Assembly (NCBI GenBank): GCA_002786855.1
Contig: PCUU01000077.1
Location: 1 to 64,000, forward strand
DNA from: Cytophagales bacterium CG12_big_fil_rev_8_21_14_0_65_40_12
Lineage (GTDB): Bacteria > Bacteroidota > Bacteroidia > Cytophagales > Cyclobacteriaceae
Length of the DNA stretch: 64,000 nucleotides
Direction of reading: 5' to 3'
Shown: piece by piece, positions 19,087 to 27,005 of the stretch
How positions within the stretch are numbered: position 1 is the first letter of the stretch
Layout of the letters: each line of letters opens with the position of its first letter
The notes under the pieces: generated by a model
What the model saw: the letters and a program-made list of their open reading frames with translations, nothing else
The model's database searches: none
What the model was told of the DNA's origin: nothing
Translations under genes and position numbers: made by a program

Positions 19087-19172
19087 CGATAAGTTAAAAA
19101 AGTTGCCGAATGATTGGCTCTTGAATATGGTACTGATCGTTTTGATTATCGGATATTGAATAGCCTATCCAT

Positions 19173-20249
19173 TTATTTCGATGCCTGTTCGGCCTCCATC
19201 ACTGAGTAATAAATTCTAGTCAAAGAAAGAAATGCTACCACCAGGACACCTCCAAGAAAGACACCGACAACAGCAGCTTTGTACCATTTCATTCGATCAT
19301 CCTTTAGTGGAAAAGTAGGTTTGTCTATGGTCTGAATCAATGGGGTATTATTGCGATGGGCCAATTTCGCAATCTCAAGGTTCTTCACAATCTCTTGATA
19401 AACTGCTGAAGAAGCCTGCAAATCAATCATTATTTTCTGTCTTGGCACTTGATTTTCAGACCTTAAAGGGTTCAAGTTTGGGTTTCGATCATCGAATTGA
19501 GCCAAATCAAGAATAACTTGATCGAGTACTTTCTTTACGCTATCGGCCTGAAAAGCCAAAACTCTTAAATTTTCACCCGATTTTTTAGTCTTTGACTTTA
19601 GATAGAAATCATTGACATTACTCACCAACACCTCATTAAAATCCTTGGCAAAGGCCTCATCTGTTGAAGTATAAGCAACGCTCAAAATACTCAGCTTTCG
19701 GCTTGGCTTGGCAACTGCCAGATTTTTTTCTCTTATGTCTTTAACAACTTTTTTAAGCACACTGTCATGCCTGACAATCATTTGAGACAAAGGTATTTCA
19801 AAGTCAATTCCTTTGGCCAGCCATTTTTTGTCCAATTTTCTCTCTTGGCCATATTTGGTAATTAACCTTTCCTTACTTTCTCCGTCACCCACTTCGGTAA
19901 GTAAGGTCTCTTTGATTATCGTGTAAGATTGATACAGTTCAATAATATTGTCGATCTGAAAAAGGGCACTTCCTTCAGACAGCGAACCCAAATTTACCCC
20001 AGCCAAGCTAGCCAAAGAGCCAAGCTGCCCAATTCCTCCCCCTGATTCGCTTTCTAAGACAAAAGTGGTCTCAGCGGTGTAATTAATCTTTCTCAATAGT
20101 TGGTAAGCGAAGAACAAGCCACCGATTACAAAAGCACCCAAAATAATTTTCTTCCAAGACCTGAGCATCGCGAAAAGCCAATCCTGTACATTCCTGATCA
20201 AACCTGCCAAAGAAATTTTTTCTTCCTGTATTTGAGTTCTTTCGTCCAC
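19173..20249 (-). CDS. Wzz/GNVR-type chain-length determinant (left-hand line)
   Basis: 358 aa with two membrane helices: N-terminal at about 34-52 (IILGAFVIGGLFFAYQLL) and C-terminal at about 325-348 (AVVGVFLGGVLVVAFLSL). These flank a periplasmic, coiled-coil-rich domain. The stretch PTFPLKDDRMKWYK just before the second helix is the usual Pro-rich GNVR/Wzz boundary. It sets polymer length together with Wzy and the exporter. There is no cytoplasmic tyrosine-kinase domain. The gene starts 5 nt after the SLBB exporter gene. A paralogue lies at 43415. Confidence 0.88.
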   Translation of the reverse strand: MDERTQIQEEKISLAGLIRNVQDWLFAMLRSWKKIILGAFVIGGLFFAYQLLRKINYTAETTFVLESESGGGIGQLGSLASLAGVNLGSLSEGSALFQIDNIIELYQSYTIIKETLLTEVGDGESKERLITKYGQERKLDKKWLAKGIDFEIPLSQMIVRHDSVLKKVVKDIREKNLAVAKPSRKLSILSVAYTSTDEAFAKDFNEVLVSNVNDFYLKSKTKKSGENLRVLAFQADSVKKVLDQVILDLAQFDDRNPNLNPLRSENQVPRQKIMIDLQASSAVYQEIVKNLEIAKLAHRNNTPLIQTIDKPTFPLKDDRMKWYKAAVVGVFLGGVLVVAFLSLTRIYYSVMEAEQASK

Positions 20250-20254
20250 TTTGC

Positions 20255-22810
20255 TTAAAAGTTAATCTGGCTAATTAATAAAGCTAATGTTGCGAGTCCA
20301 CTTGTGATTCCCACAATTTCCGAAATAGCTACTGGAAGTTTGGGTGGTTTTGCAGGAATAATTATTTCTGCGCCTGGCTCAACATTCGGGTAAGTTTTGA
20401 AGAATAAAAATCGCTTTGTCTTAGCTACGCTTCCATTAGCGTAAATCACATAGGTGTTTTTCTTTTGGGCTCGATTGGAAAATCCACCCGCTTGATTGAT
20501 AAAATATTTTGCCGATCTCGAGTTTTCATAAACCACGGTGGTGGGATACAAAACTCGTCCTCTTAGCCTAACTGTTTCTTGCTTCTTGGGAATAATCAAT
20601 ACGTCTCCTTCTTGAAGGATCAGGTCATAGCCCGACTTGGGGTTTTCAATAATAGCTTTCAGGTTTATCCCGATGGCGTCTGAAGCATTGAGTTTGACGT
20701 CTCCGAAAAGTGTATTTCGTTGCACGATTTCTTGTAGCCTCTCCCTTTTTGCCAAAGAAGACAGATTTTTATTTTCCGTATCATCGGTTTGTAGCGATGC
20801 CAATTGCTGATTGATTCTTTCCACTTGAGCGAGTTCCGCTTCTGAAAGTGAACCGTCTTGGGCTTCATACCTTTTCAACAGATTTTCAAGTTCGGCTATT
20901 CTGGCCTGCATATCGGTTTGATCCTCAAAAAATTCTGTCTTCCTTAAAAGAGTAGCCCCATCAACATAAGCATATTGATTAATACCGCCAGCCCTTTCCA
21001 ATAAATCCGAAATCCTCTCCGACTGATTTGTAATGGCATATTCTCCAGGGTATGTCACTTGACCTTCAACAGAAACAAATTTTTGGATGACAAAATCAGG
21101 GTTTCGTCTAACTACTACATGATCAAAAGGCTTCAATTGAAAATTGGAGTTCTCAGCACTTAAGCTCAGATCAAGATTTACATCCACCACAAATACCTCG
21201 GATAAGTTTCCTTGTTCTGCATTTCCGAATCTGCGTGTAATTTCAATTTTAGCCTGAGAGGCAGAGGCTTTGAACCCACCCGACATTACCAATAAATCTT
21301 CCACAGTCATGTATTCGGAGTACGCAAAAATACCAGCATCATTAACTTGACCTGAGATTTCTACATACTGTTCTTCTTGAAGGTCATAGATGGAAAAGAC
21401 CTGAAGGATGTCCTCTCTTCTCAGCGCTAGGTCTTCCTTTGAACCATTTATTATGGCGGCCAAGTCTATTGAAATAGTCTGAGTAGTCAAATCTGGGTTT
21501 GACCTAAGAATAATTGCTCTACCTAAATTAGCGTCTCCCTTAAGGCCATCGGCCCGTTCAATCAATTGCTTTACAGTCAAACCATCTGTGATCGAGTAAT
21601 TGCCTGGTCTAAAAACCGCTCCTTTCACTTGAACTCGATTGGCAAATCGATCAAGCACTGCTTTCACATCATAAACATCACCTGGTTTTGGATTGAATAA
21701 GTCGTATTGCGCTTTGTAAACATCCGCTACAACACGTTCCTTACCGACATTTCTGGTTACATTAATTTGATCTTGAAACGCAAATTCATTAAAACCACCT
21801 GCGTATTTGAGTAAATCGGCCAAAGATTCCTCTTTTTTTAGTTCGAAACGACCCGCCACTTTTACGGCTCCATTTAAGGTGATTCTATTTGTATATGGGC
21901 CAACGATAATCACATCATCGTTTTCCAAACGAATATTTGATTCAGAAATCCCATTGACCAAAAAATCATACACATCCACTTCGGCAATGGGCTTTCCGTT
22001 TCGAATAACTTTAATCTCCCGTAGAGTACCGTTTTCTGTAATCCCTCCAGAAACATAAAGTGAATTGAATACCGTACTGAAGGCACTTAAATTGTAGGTT
22101 CCAGGTAGCTCAACTTCACCAACAATGCTGACTTGAATTGACCTTGTTTTTCCTAGACTCACATCTAAAAATGTTCTTGGTTGATCTCCCATCAAATCTG
22201 TATACAGGCTAGAAAGTTTACTTTTTATTTTTGTTTCAGCTTGTTTTATAGTCAATCCTGATAAGCTAATTGGCCCTATATTCTGTAGAATAACATTACC
22301 ATCGGGATTAATCCCAGATTGATAATACTGTTCAGACGCCCCATAAATATCAATGTATATTTCATCTCCCGCGGAAAGGACATAATCCTCAGGGGTTGGA
22401 GTATTTATAGACGGTGTAAAGGTTAAAAATTGGCTGTTTTTTCTAAAAAAATTCAACCCAAATATATCTGTCTCCCTTTTTCCAAGAACCAACAAAGAAT
22501 CGCTGTAAGCATCTCTGAACCTATCCTCAGAAAGTGGAGAGCCACTAGATTTAGCCTCACGTAAAGTATTTACTCGATTTATTCTTTCACCAAGAAGCGA
22601 AATATCACTTAATGAAACACCTTGTTGCCGAGCTAATTCAAATATATCTGATTGAGAGTATCCCATAGCTGTCGCTCGCTGCAACAAGGACTGAATCTGT
22701 TTATCAGATAATTCGCTCACGTTAAGATTTGAAAAATCTGGGAGAGTTTGGGCTTGGGTAAAATTTGAAAGTGCTAAAAAAAAGCACACAGACAGTAAAA
22801 TTTGCTTCAT
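20255..22810 (-). CDS. SLBB-domain polysaccharide export protein (Wza-like), left-hand line
   Basis: 851 aa. A signal peptide (residues 1-20, ending FTQAQ) is followed by two short helical repeats (SELSDKQIQSLLQRA..., QQGVSLSDISLLG). Next comes a Poly_export domain (TPEDYVLSAGDEIYIDIYGA, about 137-156), then a chain of SLBB domains, each recurring as GxVxxPGxYxl...TVxDLLxxAGG. A coiled coil (about 640-670) and a final hydrophobic tail (SGLATLALLIS) follow. It should form the periplasmic/outer-membrane export channel for the glycan. Length and layout match the paralogue at 44563. The gene lies about 70-160 nt downstream of the heptamer repeat array. Confidence 0.9.
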   Translation of the reverse strand: MKQILLSVCFFLALSNFTQAQTLPDFSNLNVSELSDKQIQSLLQRATAMGYSQSDIFELARQQGVSLSDISLLGERINRVNTLREAKSSGSPLSEDRFRDAYSDSLLVLGKRETDIFGLNFFRKNSQFLTFTPSINTPTPEDYVLSAGDEIYIDIYGASEQYYQSGINPDGNVILQNIGPISLSGLTIKQAETKIKSKLSSLYTDLMGDQPRTFLDVSLGKTRSIQVSIVGEVELPGTYNLSAFSTVFNSLYVSGGITENGTLREIKVIRNGKPIAEVDVYDFLVNGISESNIRLENDDVIIVGPYTNRITLNGAVKVAGRFELKKEESLADLLKYAGGFNEFAFQDQINVTRNVGKERVVADVYKAQYDLFNPKPGDVYDVKAVLDRFANRVQVKGAVFRPGNYSITDGLTVKQLIERADGLKGDANLGRAIILRSNPDLTTQTISIDLAAIINGSKEDLALRREDILQVFSIYDLQEEQYVEISGQVNDAGIFAYSEYMTVEDLLVMSGGFKASASQAKIEITRRFGNAEQGNLSEVFVVDVNLDLSLSAENSNFQLKPFDHVVVRRNPDFVIQKFVSVEGQVTYPGEYAITNQSERISDLLERAGGINQYAYVDGATLLRKTEFFEDQTDMQARIAELENLLKRYEAQDGSLSEAELAQVERINQQLASLQTDDTENKNLSSLAKRERLQEIVQRNTLFGDVKLNASDAIGINLKAIIENPKSGYDLILQEGDVLIIPKKQETVRLRGRVLYPTTVVYENSRSAKYFINQAGGFSNRAQKKNTYVIYANGSVAKTKRFLFFKTYPNVEPGAEIIIPAKPPKLPVAISEIVGITSGLATLALLISQINF

Positions 22811-22878
22811 CAGCTGTTTTCTACAAATTATTATAAAGAATAAGTGCGCAAGATAATATAAAAAGGGGATTAGTTAAT

Positions 22879-22974
22879 GGATTTGGGATTTGGGATTTGG
22901 GATTTGGGATTTGGGATTTGGGATTTGGGATTTGGGATTTGGGATTTGGGATTTGGGATTTGGGATTTGGGAAA
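22879..22974. repeat. Heptanucleotide tandem array, 12 perfect GGGATTT units plus partial ends
   Basis: From 22885 to 22968 the 7-bp unit GGGATTT repeats twelve times without a mismatch, with GGATTT before and GGGA after. Runs of GGG spaced by ATTT could form G-quadruplexes on the plus strand. The array sits between the WecA-like gene and the SLBB exporter gene, just beyond the likely promoter region of the latter. Copy-number slippage is expected for such an array. Confidence 0.95.
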
Positions 22975-22998
22975 AAACTCCTTTCTCTGAACTGGGTT

Positions 22999-23029
22999 AC
23001 AAAAAATCAGAAAAATATTCGAAAATATT
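22999..23029 (-). terminator. Possible weak terminator after the WecA-like gene
   Basis: The minus strand reads AATATT-TTCG-AATATT (plus-strand 23014-23029), overlapping the stop codon, followed by TTTCTGATTTTTT. The stem is A/T only, so the call is weak. It would separate the WecA-like unit from the SLBB-Wzz unit. Confidence 0.3.
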
Positions 23030-24176
23030 ATCCCGCACTCTTAGTAATGGAAACAACTTTGGCTTCTTTTCTAAATGCTCGATTTCTCTCCTTAAGTTCC
23101 TCTCTCCTTTTTTCAATCATGGATTTGAATATTAACTCTGTGATGGTACCAAGTGCCAATGCTGTAATAATCAAAGCAGGGAGCACTATAGCATCGGAGA
23201 AGCCCTTCAAAACCAAAGCAAGCAACACAAAAATTACATTCACAGTAACCAAAATTCCTGTTGCTTGGGCATGATTGCATCCTAGCCTAAGCAGAATATG
23301 ATGTAAATGTGTTCTATCAGGATGCATTGGTGATTTACCTCGAAGCATTCTCTTGATAAACACCCTCAAAGTATCATACAAAGGAACTATCAAAACAGCA
23401 ATAGTTGGGCCAATGAAGGCATCAAATCTATATGGATGATCTAAAGGCAGATTATAATTTCCATCAATAAACTTTATTGCAACGATGGATAAAAAGAATC
23501 CGATCATAAGGGATCCTGTGTCCCCCATAAATACTTTGGATGGTGCCCAGTTGAACTGCAAAAAGGCCAGAAGCCCACCTAGAATAGAAAAGGCTATGAA
23601 CGAATAAAACTCTAGGCCTACAAGATAGAACCAAGTCCCAAAAAATAAAGTGCAAATTATACCGACAGAACCTGCCAATCCATCAATTCCATCGATTAAA
23701 TTATATGCGTTGGTGATTACGATTATAGTGAATGCGGAAAGTAAATAACTAACCACTAGTGGGATTTCATAAATTCCGAATAACCCATAAAGCGACATTA
23801 AGCGAATATCGCAGACATAAATAATAACAAAGGCCGCTGAAAATTGTCCAGTAAACTTTAAGTATCCATTTAGTTGATCTAGATCCTTACAAACGCCAAT
23901 AACCAGAACTATAAAAGTTGACAAGCCAATGTGCGCCATAAGACTCAAGTCCAAAACGTGGGGAGTAATAAAAATTGCCAATATCCAGCCAATAAAAATT
24001 GGAATTCCGCCTAAAGTAGGCTTAAAATTGTAGTTCGAATGCAATAATGGCAGCTTCTCCGTCAAATCCAGTTTTTTACCGATTGATATTGTTATAGGTA
24101 TTAACAGGAAAGTAATTAAGAATGATATTCCACCAACAATTAGGAAATCCAAAACCGAACTATTGACTTCTCGCAC
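23028..24176 (-). CDS. WecA/MraY-type undecaprenyl-phosphate sugar-1-phosphate transferase
   Basis: 382 aa, about 10-11 membrane helices. Family motifs: [13 protein letters not shown] (about 156-168, NxxDGIDGLA), FMGDTGS, and the cytoplasmic-loop histidine motif [14 protein letters not shown]. The normally invariant DD pair after the second cytoplasmic loop reads [11 protein letters not shown], so the first Asp is Lys. The enzyme would load the first sugar phosphate (HexNAc-1-P in WecA) onto undecaprenyl phosphate and initiate the repeat unit. It overlaps the sugar-transferase gene upstream by 17 bp, which is odd because both are initiator types. Confidence 0.88.
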   Translation of the reverse strand: MREVNSSVLDFLIVGGISFLITFLLIPITISIGKKLDLTEKLPLLHSNYNFKPTLGGIPIFIGWILAIFITPHVLDLSLMAHIGLSTFIVLVIGVCKDLDQLNGYLKFTGQFSAAFVIIYVCDIRLMSLYGLFGIYEIPLVVSYLLSAFTIIVITNAYNLIDGIDGLAGSVGIICTLFFGTWFYLVGLEFYSFIAFSILGGLLAFLQFNWAPSKVFMGDTGSLMIGFFLSIVAIKFIDGNYNLPLDHPYRFDAFIGPTIAVLIVPLYDTLRVFIKRMLRGKSPMHPDRTHLHHILLRLGCNHAQATGILVTVNVIFVLLALVLKGFSDAIVLPALIITALALGTITELIFKSMIEKRREELKERNRAFRKEAKVVSITKSAG

Positions 24177-25233
24177 CTTTGAAAATAATGTTGTCGAACG
24201 CTTTAAAAAAGTATTTAATATCAGTCAGGATGGGAGACTTTTTGTACGCCTCTATATATCTCAGTTCAGATTCCACAATTTCATCAAATGTTTTTGGCAT
24301 ATCAAAGTAAAAAGGAGGAACAAGCCCAGGTTTCGTAGACAATCTTTTTTCAACCGCATATTCTGGATATAGGCTTAGATAATGTGCGCTTAATGGTCTG
24401 ACACCTACAATCTTTAAATCACCATTAAGTAAATTCCATATCATAGGAAGCTCATCAACCCAAAATCTCCTGAATATTTTACCTGATACAGAAACGCGAG
24501 GATCTCTTTTTAGTTTACCCCCCTCAGCCAAGTTATAATTTTCATAAACATATTCTTGAATGAACTCGGAATAGGCATACATTGACCTTAGTTTTCTAAC
24601 CTTGATTCTCTTCCCATTCTTACCAACTCTGTTCAGTTTAATAAACATTCCATAAGTAGGCTCCATCGAGTAAGTTGGTTCCGATACCTTCTCCACAACC
24701 ATGTAAGTTACACCACTAACTTTCCTCTTTTTAATAAGCCGGAAACCACAAGAATAGAGCCTGCCTAGAATCTCGATTTCATGAAAAACTCGATTTCGGT
24801 TTCCCTTTACAAAAAAGTACAGTTTTTTGGTAAGCCTCAGCTTAGGAAATACTCTATTAAAAATGAAATCCAAAGAGTATACCAATATATTAATAAAAAC
24901 AGGGTATTTATTCAAAATCCTCTTTCTGCGTTGCAATGCCGATTCAGAACAAAGAAAGAACTTACCACCAACGACTAAGTGCTCGTTAATACATTCAAAG
25001 AACTTGTTGATATATCCAAGATCATTGACAAGTTTTATATTCAAAATATATTTAGCCTTTTTTCCTCCTATCGTATTTTGAATATTAAACCTAGAGGAAG
25101 TCTTGAACGAAAATAATTTGTCAGACTTGCTCTCAACCTGAAAGTGATTTTCCACCAATTCATATGCCAAAGGAGGAATGTTTTCCTTGAGTAGACTTAA
25201 CCTAATATTACCCTGTTCAATCATGATTTGCAT
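24160..25233 (-). CDS. Hybrid sugar transferase: methyltransferase-like front plus bacterial sugar-transferase catalytic half (A)
   Basis: 357 aa. Residues about 215-357 match the catalytic half of the bacterial sugar transferase (polyprenyl-P phosphoglycosyl transferase) family: IKLNRVGKNGKRIKVRKLRSM, DPRVSVSGKIFRRFWVDELP, NLLNGDLKIVGVRPLS and KPGLVPPF, including the Asp-Glu of the catalytic DE pair. The usual upstream KRxxDxxx membrane segment is missing. Instead, residues about 55-205 look like the second half of a class I methyltransferase: NDLGYINKFF, VVGGKFFLC, then GRLYSCGFRLIKK ending VVEK. A hydrophobic segment ends in RVFPK. Motif I for SAM is not visible. The paralogue at 29057 shares this layout. 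Confidence 0.8.
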   Translation of the reverse strand: MQIMIEQGNIRLSLLKENIPPLAYELVENHFQVESKSDKLFSFKTSSRFNIQNTIGGKKAKYILNIKLVNDLGYINKFFECINEHLVVGGKFFLCSESALQRRKRILNKYPVFINILVYSLDFIFNRVFPKLRLTKKLYFFVKGNRNRVFHEIEILGRLYSCGFRLIKKRKVSGVTYMVVEKVSEPTYSMEPTYGMFIKLNRVGKNGKRIKVRKLRSMYAYSEFIQEYVYENYNLAEGGKLKRDPRVSVSGKIFRRFWVDELPMIWNLLNGDLKIVGVRPLSAHYLSLYPEYAVEKRLSTKPGLVPPFYFDMPKTFDEIVESELRYIEAYKKSPILTDIKYFFKAFDNIIFKGARSQ

Positions 25234-25460
25234 TGATGGTTTGATTTTTATATATCTTGATTAAGTTTTGTGCTAATAGACAAAAATTAGCTCTAAAAAA
25301 AAACATTCAAGCAAAATGAGCTTGACTTGGCATTTATACCCTCTTCAAATCATGAAAAAATATCTCATGACCATCTGGAGGCGGTACTTCCTAAGTTATG
25401 CTCAGTTTCTCAACTATTAAAAAGGACGGCTACAATTGCTCAAATAGCTCTTCACGAACC

Positions 25461-27005
25461 CTACTTAAGAATCTGATTAAGTAATCCTATATATGTCGCA
25501 GTTAGAGAAGCGTTCAAGAAATTCGTGCTATTACCTGTCTTATTCAGATAATTACGGATACGCTCATAACCTAAATTCATTTCAATGGACAAGTTTACTT
25601 TGGGAAGATATCTGATTTTAAACTTAGCTTCTGCCTGCTTTTGGGCTGTACCTATAGGAAATTCTGACTTGACACCAGTAAATGGAACTTCCAAATTCTG
25701 ATTTCTTCTTCGGTTGATCCCTATATCTGCTGAAAGTAAAAACTTATCAATACCATAATAATCATAGCTTATAATAAGGCCTTCAAAGCCATTTACCGGA
25801 AAACCAAGACTGCTACCATTAAAGGTATAATTACCATATGTATAAAAGGAATTGTAGGTCCAGTTGCTAACAATCTCATAACCAAACTTCATTTGAGATT
25901 TTGATACCAGATCGGTAAGGATAACTCTGGAAAGAAAGCCAATTCTATCAGGAAACTCTTTACGAAGTGCCTTAGTGAAATCCATATCATCAACCAAGAA
26001 CTGGGCGAAAAAAGCCAATTTCTTTCTCTTATAATAGACTTCTAATGAACCTAGAGCATTGGCATTACCTTCTTCCAGCCCTTTTCTATCGCTGGCCTTG
26101 GAAAGAAAGAAAATATTCATGGGGTTGAAAAAAGCAGGTACAACTTGCTGACTTTCACCCCCATATAAAATGGTCTCTGTAAGGGCCATCTTTAAATTAT
26201 CTGACAAGGACAAATCCAGCCTATGAAAAGTGTAGAACCTTCGATGCCAAGCTGGTTCTGGAATACTATCTCTTGAATCAAAGGCAAACTTGTCGTCCAA
26301 TCTGGCCGCGGAAAAGCTGTACTTGAACACTTTATTGAACCATTGAAAACTAAAGTGATCGTATGAGAAAGGATTATCAGACATGATAAGGCTGGTGGTA
26401 TTCAGCAGACCAAAATTCCTGTCGAGCCTGCCATAGAACAGCCGAAAGTGATCAGAATCATATCTTAAGTAACTTGTAGAAGTACGCGCGAAGTTTTGAT
26501 TAAGCAATTTACCTACTGAGCCAAAAAGGAGCGTATCGTTGAGGTACTCAGTATCTGCAGTATAAGCGCTGTAAGCAATAAGGTTTTTGTAGCTATAACC
26601 GATTGAAGTCGTACCCCGAAAATCATCACTAGTCATCTCACCAAAACTACTCTTAAGGGATGGGCTCAAATCCAATCCTAGTAGCAGTTTTCCCTTTCCG
26701 GCATCTTGAGGCAGATAACGATTCAGATCTTTCATTAACAAAACTGCCATAGACTCTTGCTGAAGCAAGCTATCCTTTCTCAGTGCCTCAAAAAGTTGTT
26801 TTACGGTGAAAGGCTGATTCAGGTGATGTGATATATTGATCCTTCCGCTATGTAGCAGGTATTCAATGTACTCATCAAAAGCACCATTCAGGTAGTAAGG
26901 ACTGTCATCTTGACCAATCATCGTTTTGTGAAACGAAAAAAGCAGGAGACAGCAGCAAAACGCCTTAGTTAGGTCAGAAAAAACAGTTTTCAAATTATAT
27001 GTCAA
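25461..27005 (-). CDS. Capsule assembly Wzi-family outer-membrane protein (right-hand line)
   Basis: 514 aa. A hydrophobic signal (CCCLLLFSFHKTMIG, about 18-32) precedes a helical N-terminal segment (YIEYLLHSGRINISHHLNQPFTVKQ) typical of Wzi proteins. A beta-rich barrel follows, with the strand motifs FRLFYGRLDRNFGLL and YYGGESQ-like loops. It should bind or organise surface polysaccharide at the outer membrane. It overlaps the amidotransferase gene by 4 bp (ATGA), so it is the last gene of the right-hand transcript. A second Wzi-like protein lies at 7519. Confidence 0.75.
   Translation of the reverse strand: MTYNLKTVFSDLTKAFCCCLLLFSFHKTMIGQDDSPYYLNGAFDEYIEYLLHSGRINISHHLNQPFTVKQLFEALRKDSLLQQESMAVLLMKDLNRYLPQDAGKGKLLLGLDLSPSLKSSFGEMTSDDFRGTTSIGYSYKNLIAYSAYTADTEYLNDTLLFGSVGKLLNQNFARTSTSYLRYDSDHFRLFYGRLDRNFGLLNTTSLIMSDNPFSYDHFSFQWFNKVFKYSFSAARLDDKFAFDSRDSIPEPAWHRRFYTFHRLDLSLSDNLKMALTETILYGGESQQVVPAFFNPMNIFFLSKASDRKGLEEGNANALGSLEVYYKRKKLAFFAQFLVDDMDFTKALRKEFPDRIGFLSRVILTDLVSKSQMKFGYEIVSNWTYNSFYTYGNYTFNGSSLGFPVNGFEGLIISYDYYGIDKFLLSADIGINRRRNQNLEVPFTGVKSEFPIGTAQKQAEAKFKIRYLPKVNLSIEMNLGYERIRNYLNKTGNSTNFLNASLTATYIGLLNQILK

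Noticed and set aside
22879-22974. Heptamer array as a CRISPR
   Set aside because: Units are 7 bp with no spacers and there are no cas genes nearby.
22890-23274. Plus-strand ORFs encoding repeated GFGIWDL
   Set aside because: These come from reading through the GGGATTT array and the antisense of the WecA-like gene; the two overlapping frames give the same repeat and continue into shadow sequence. No protein is supported.
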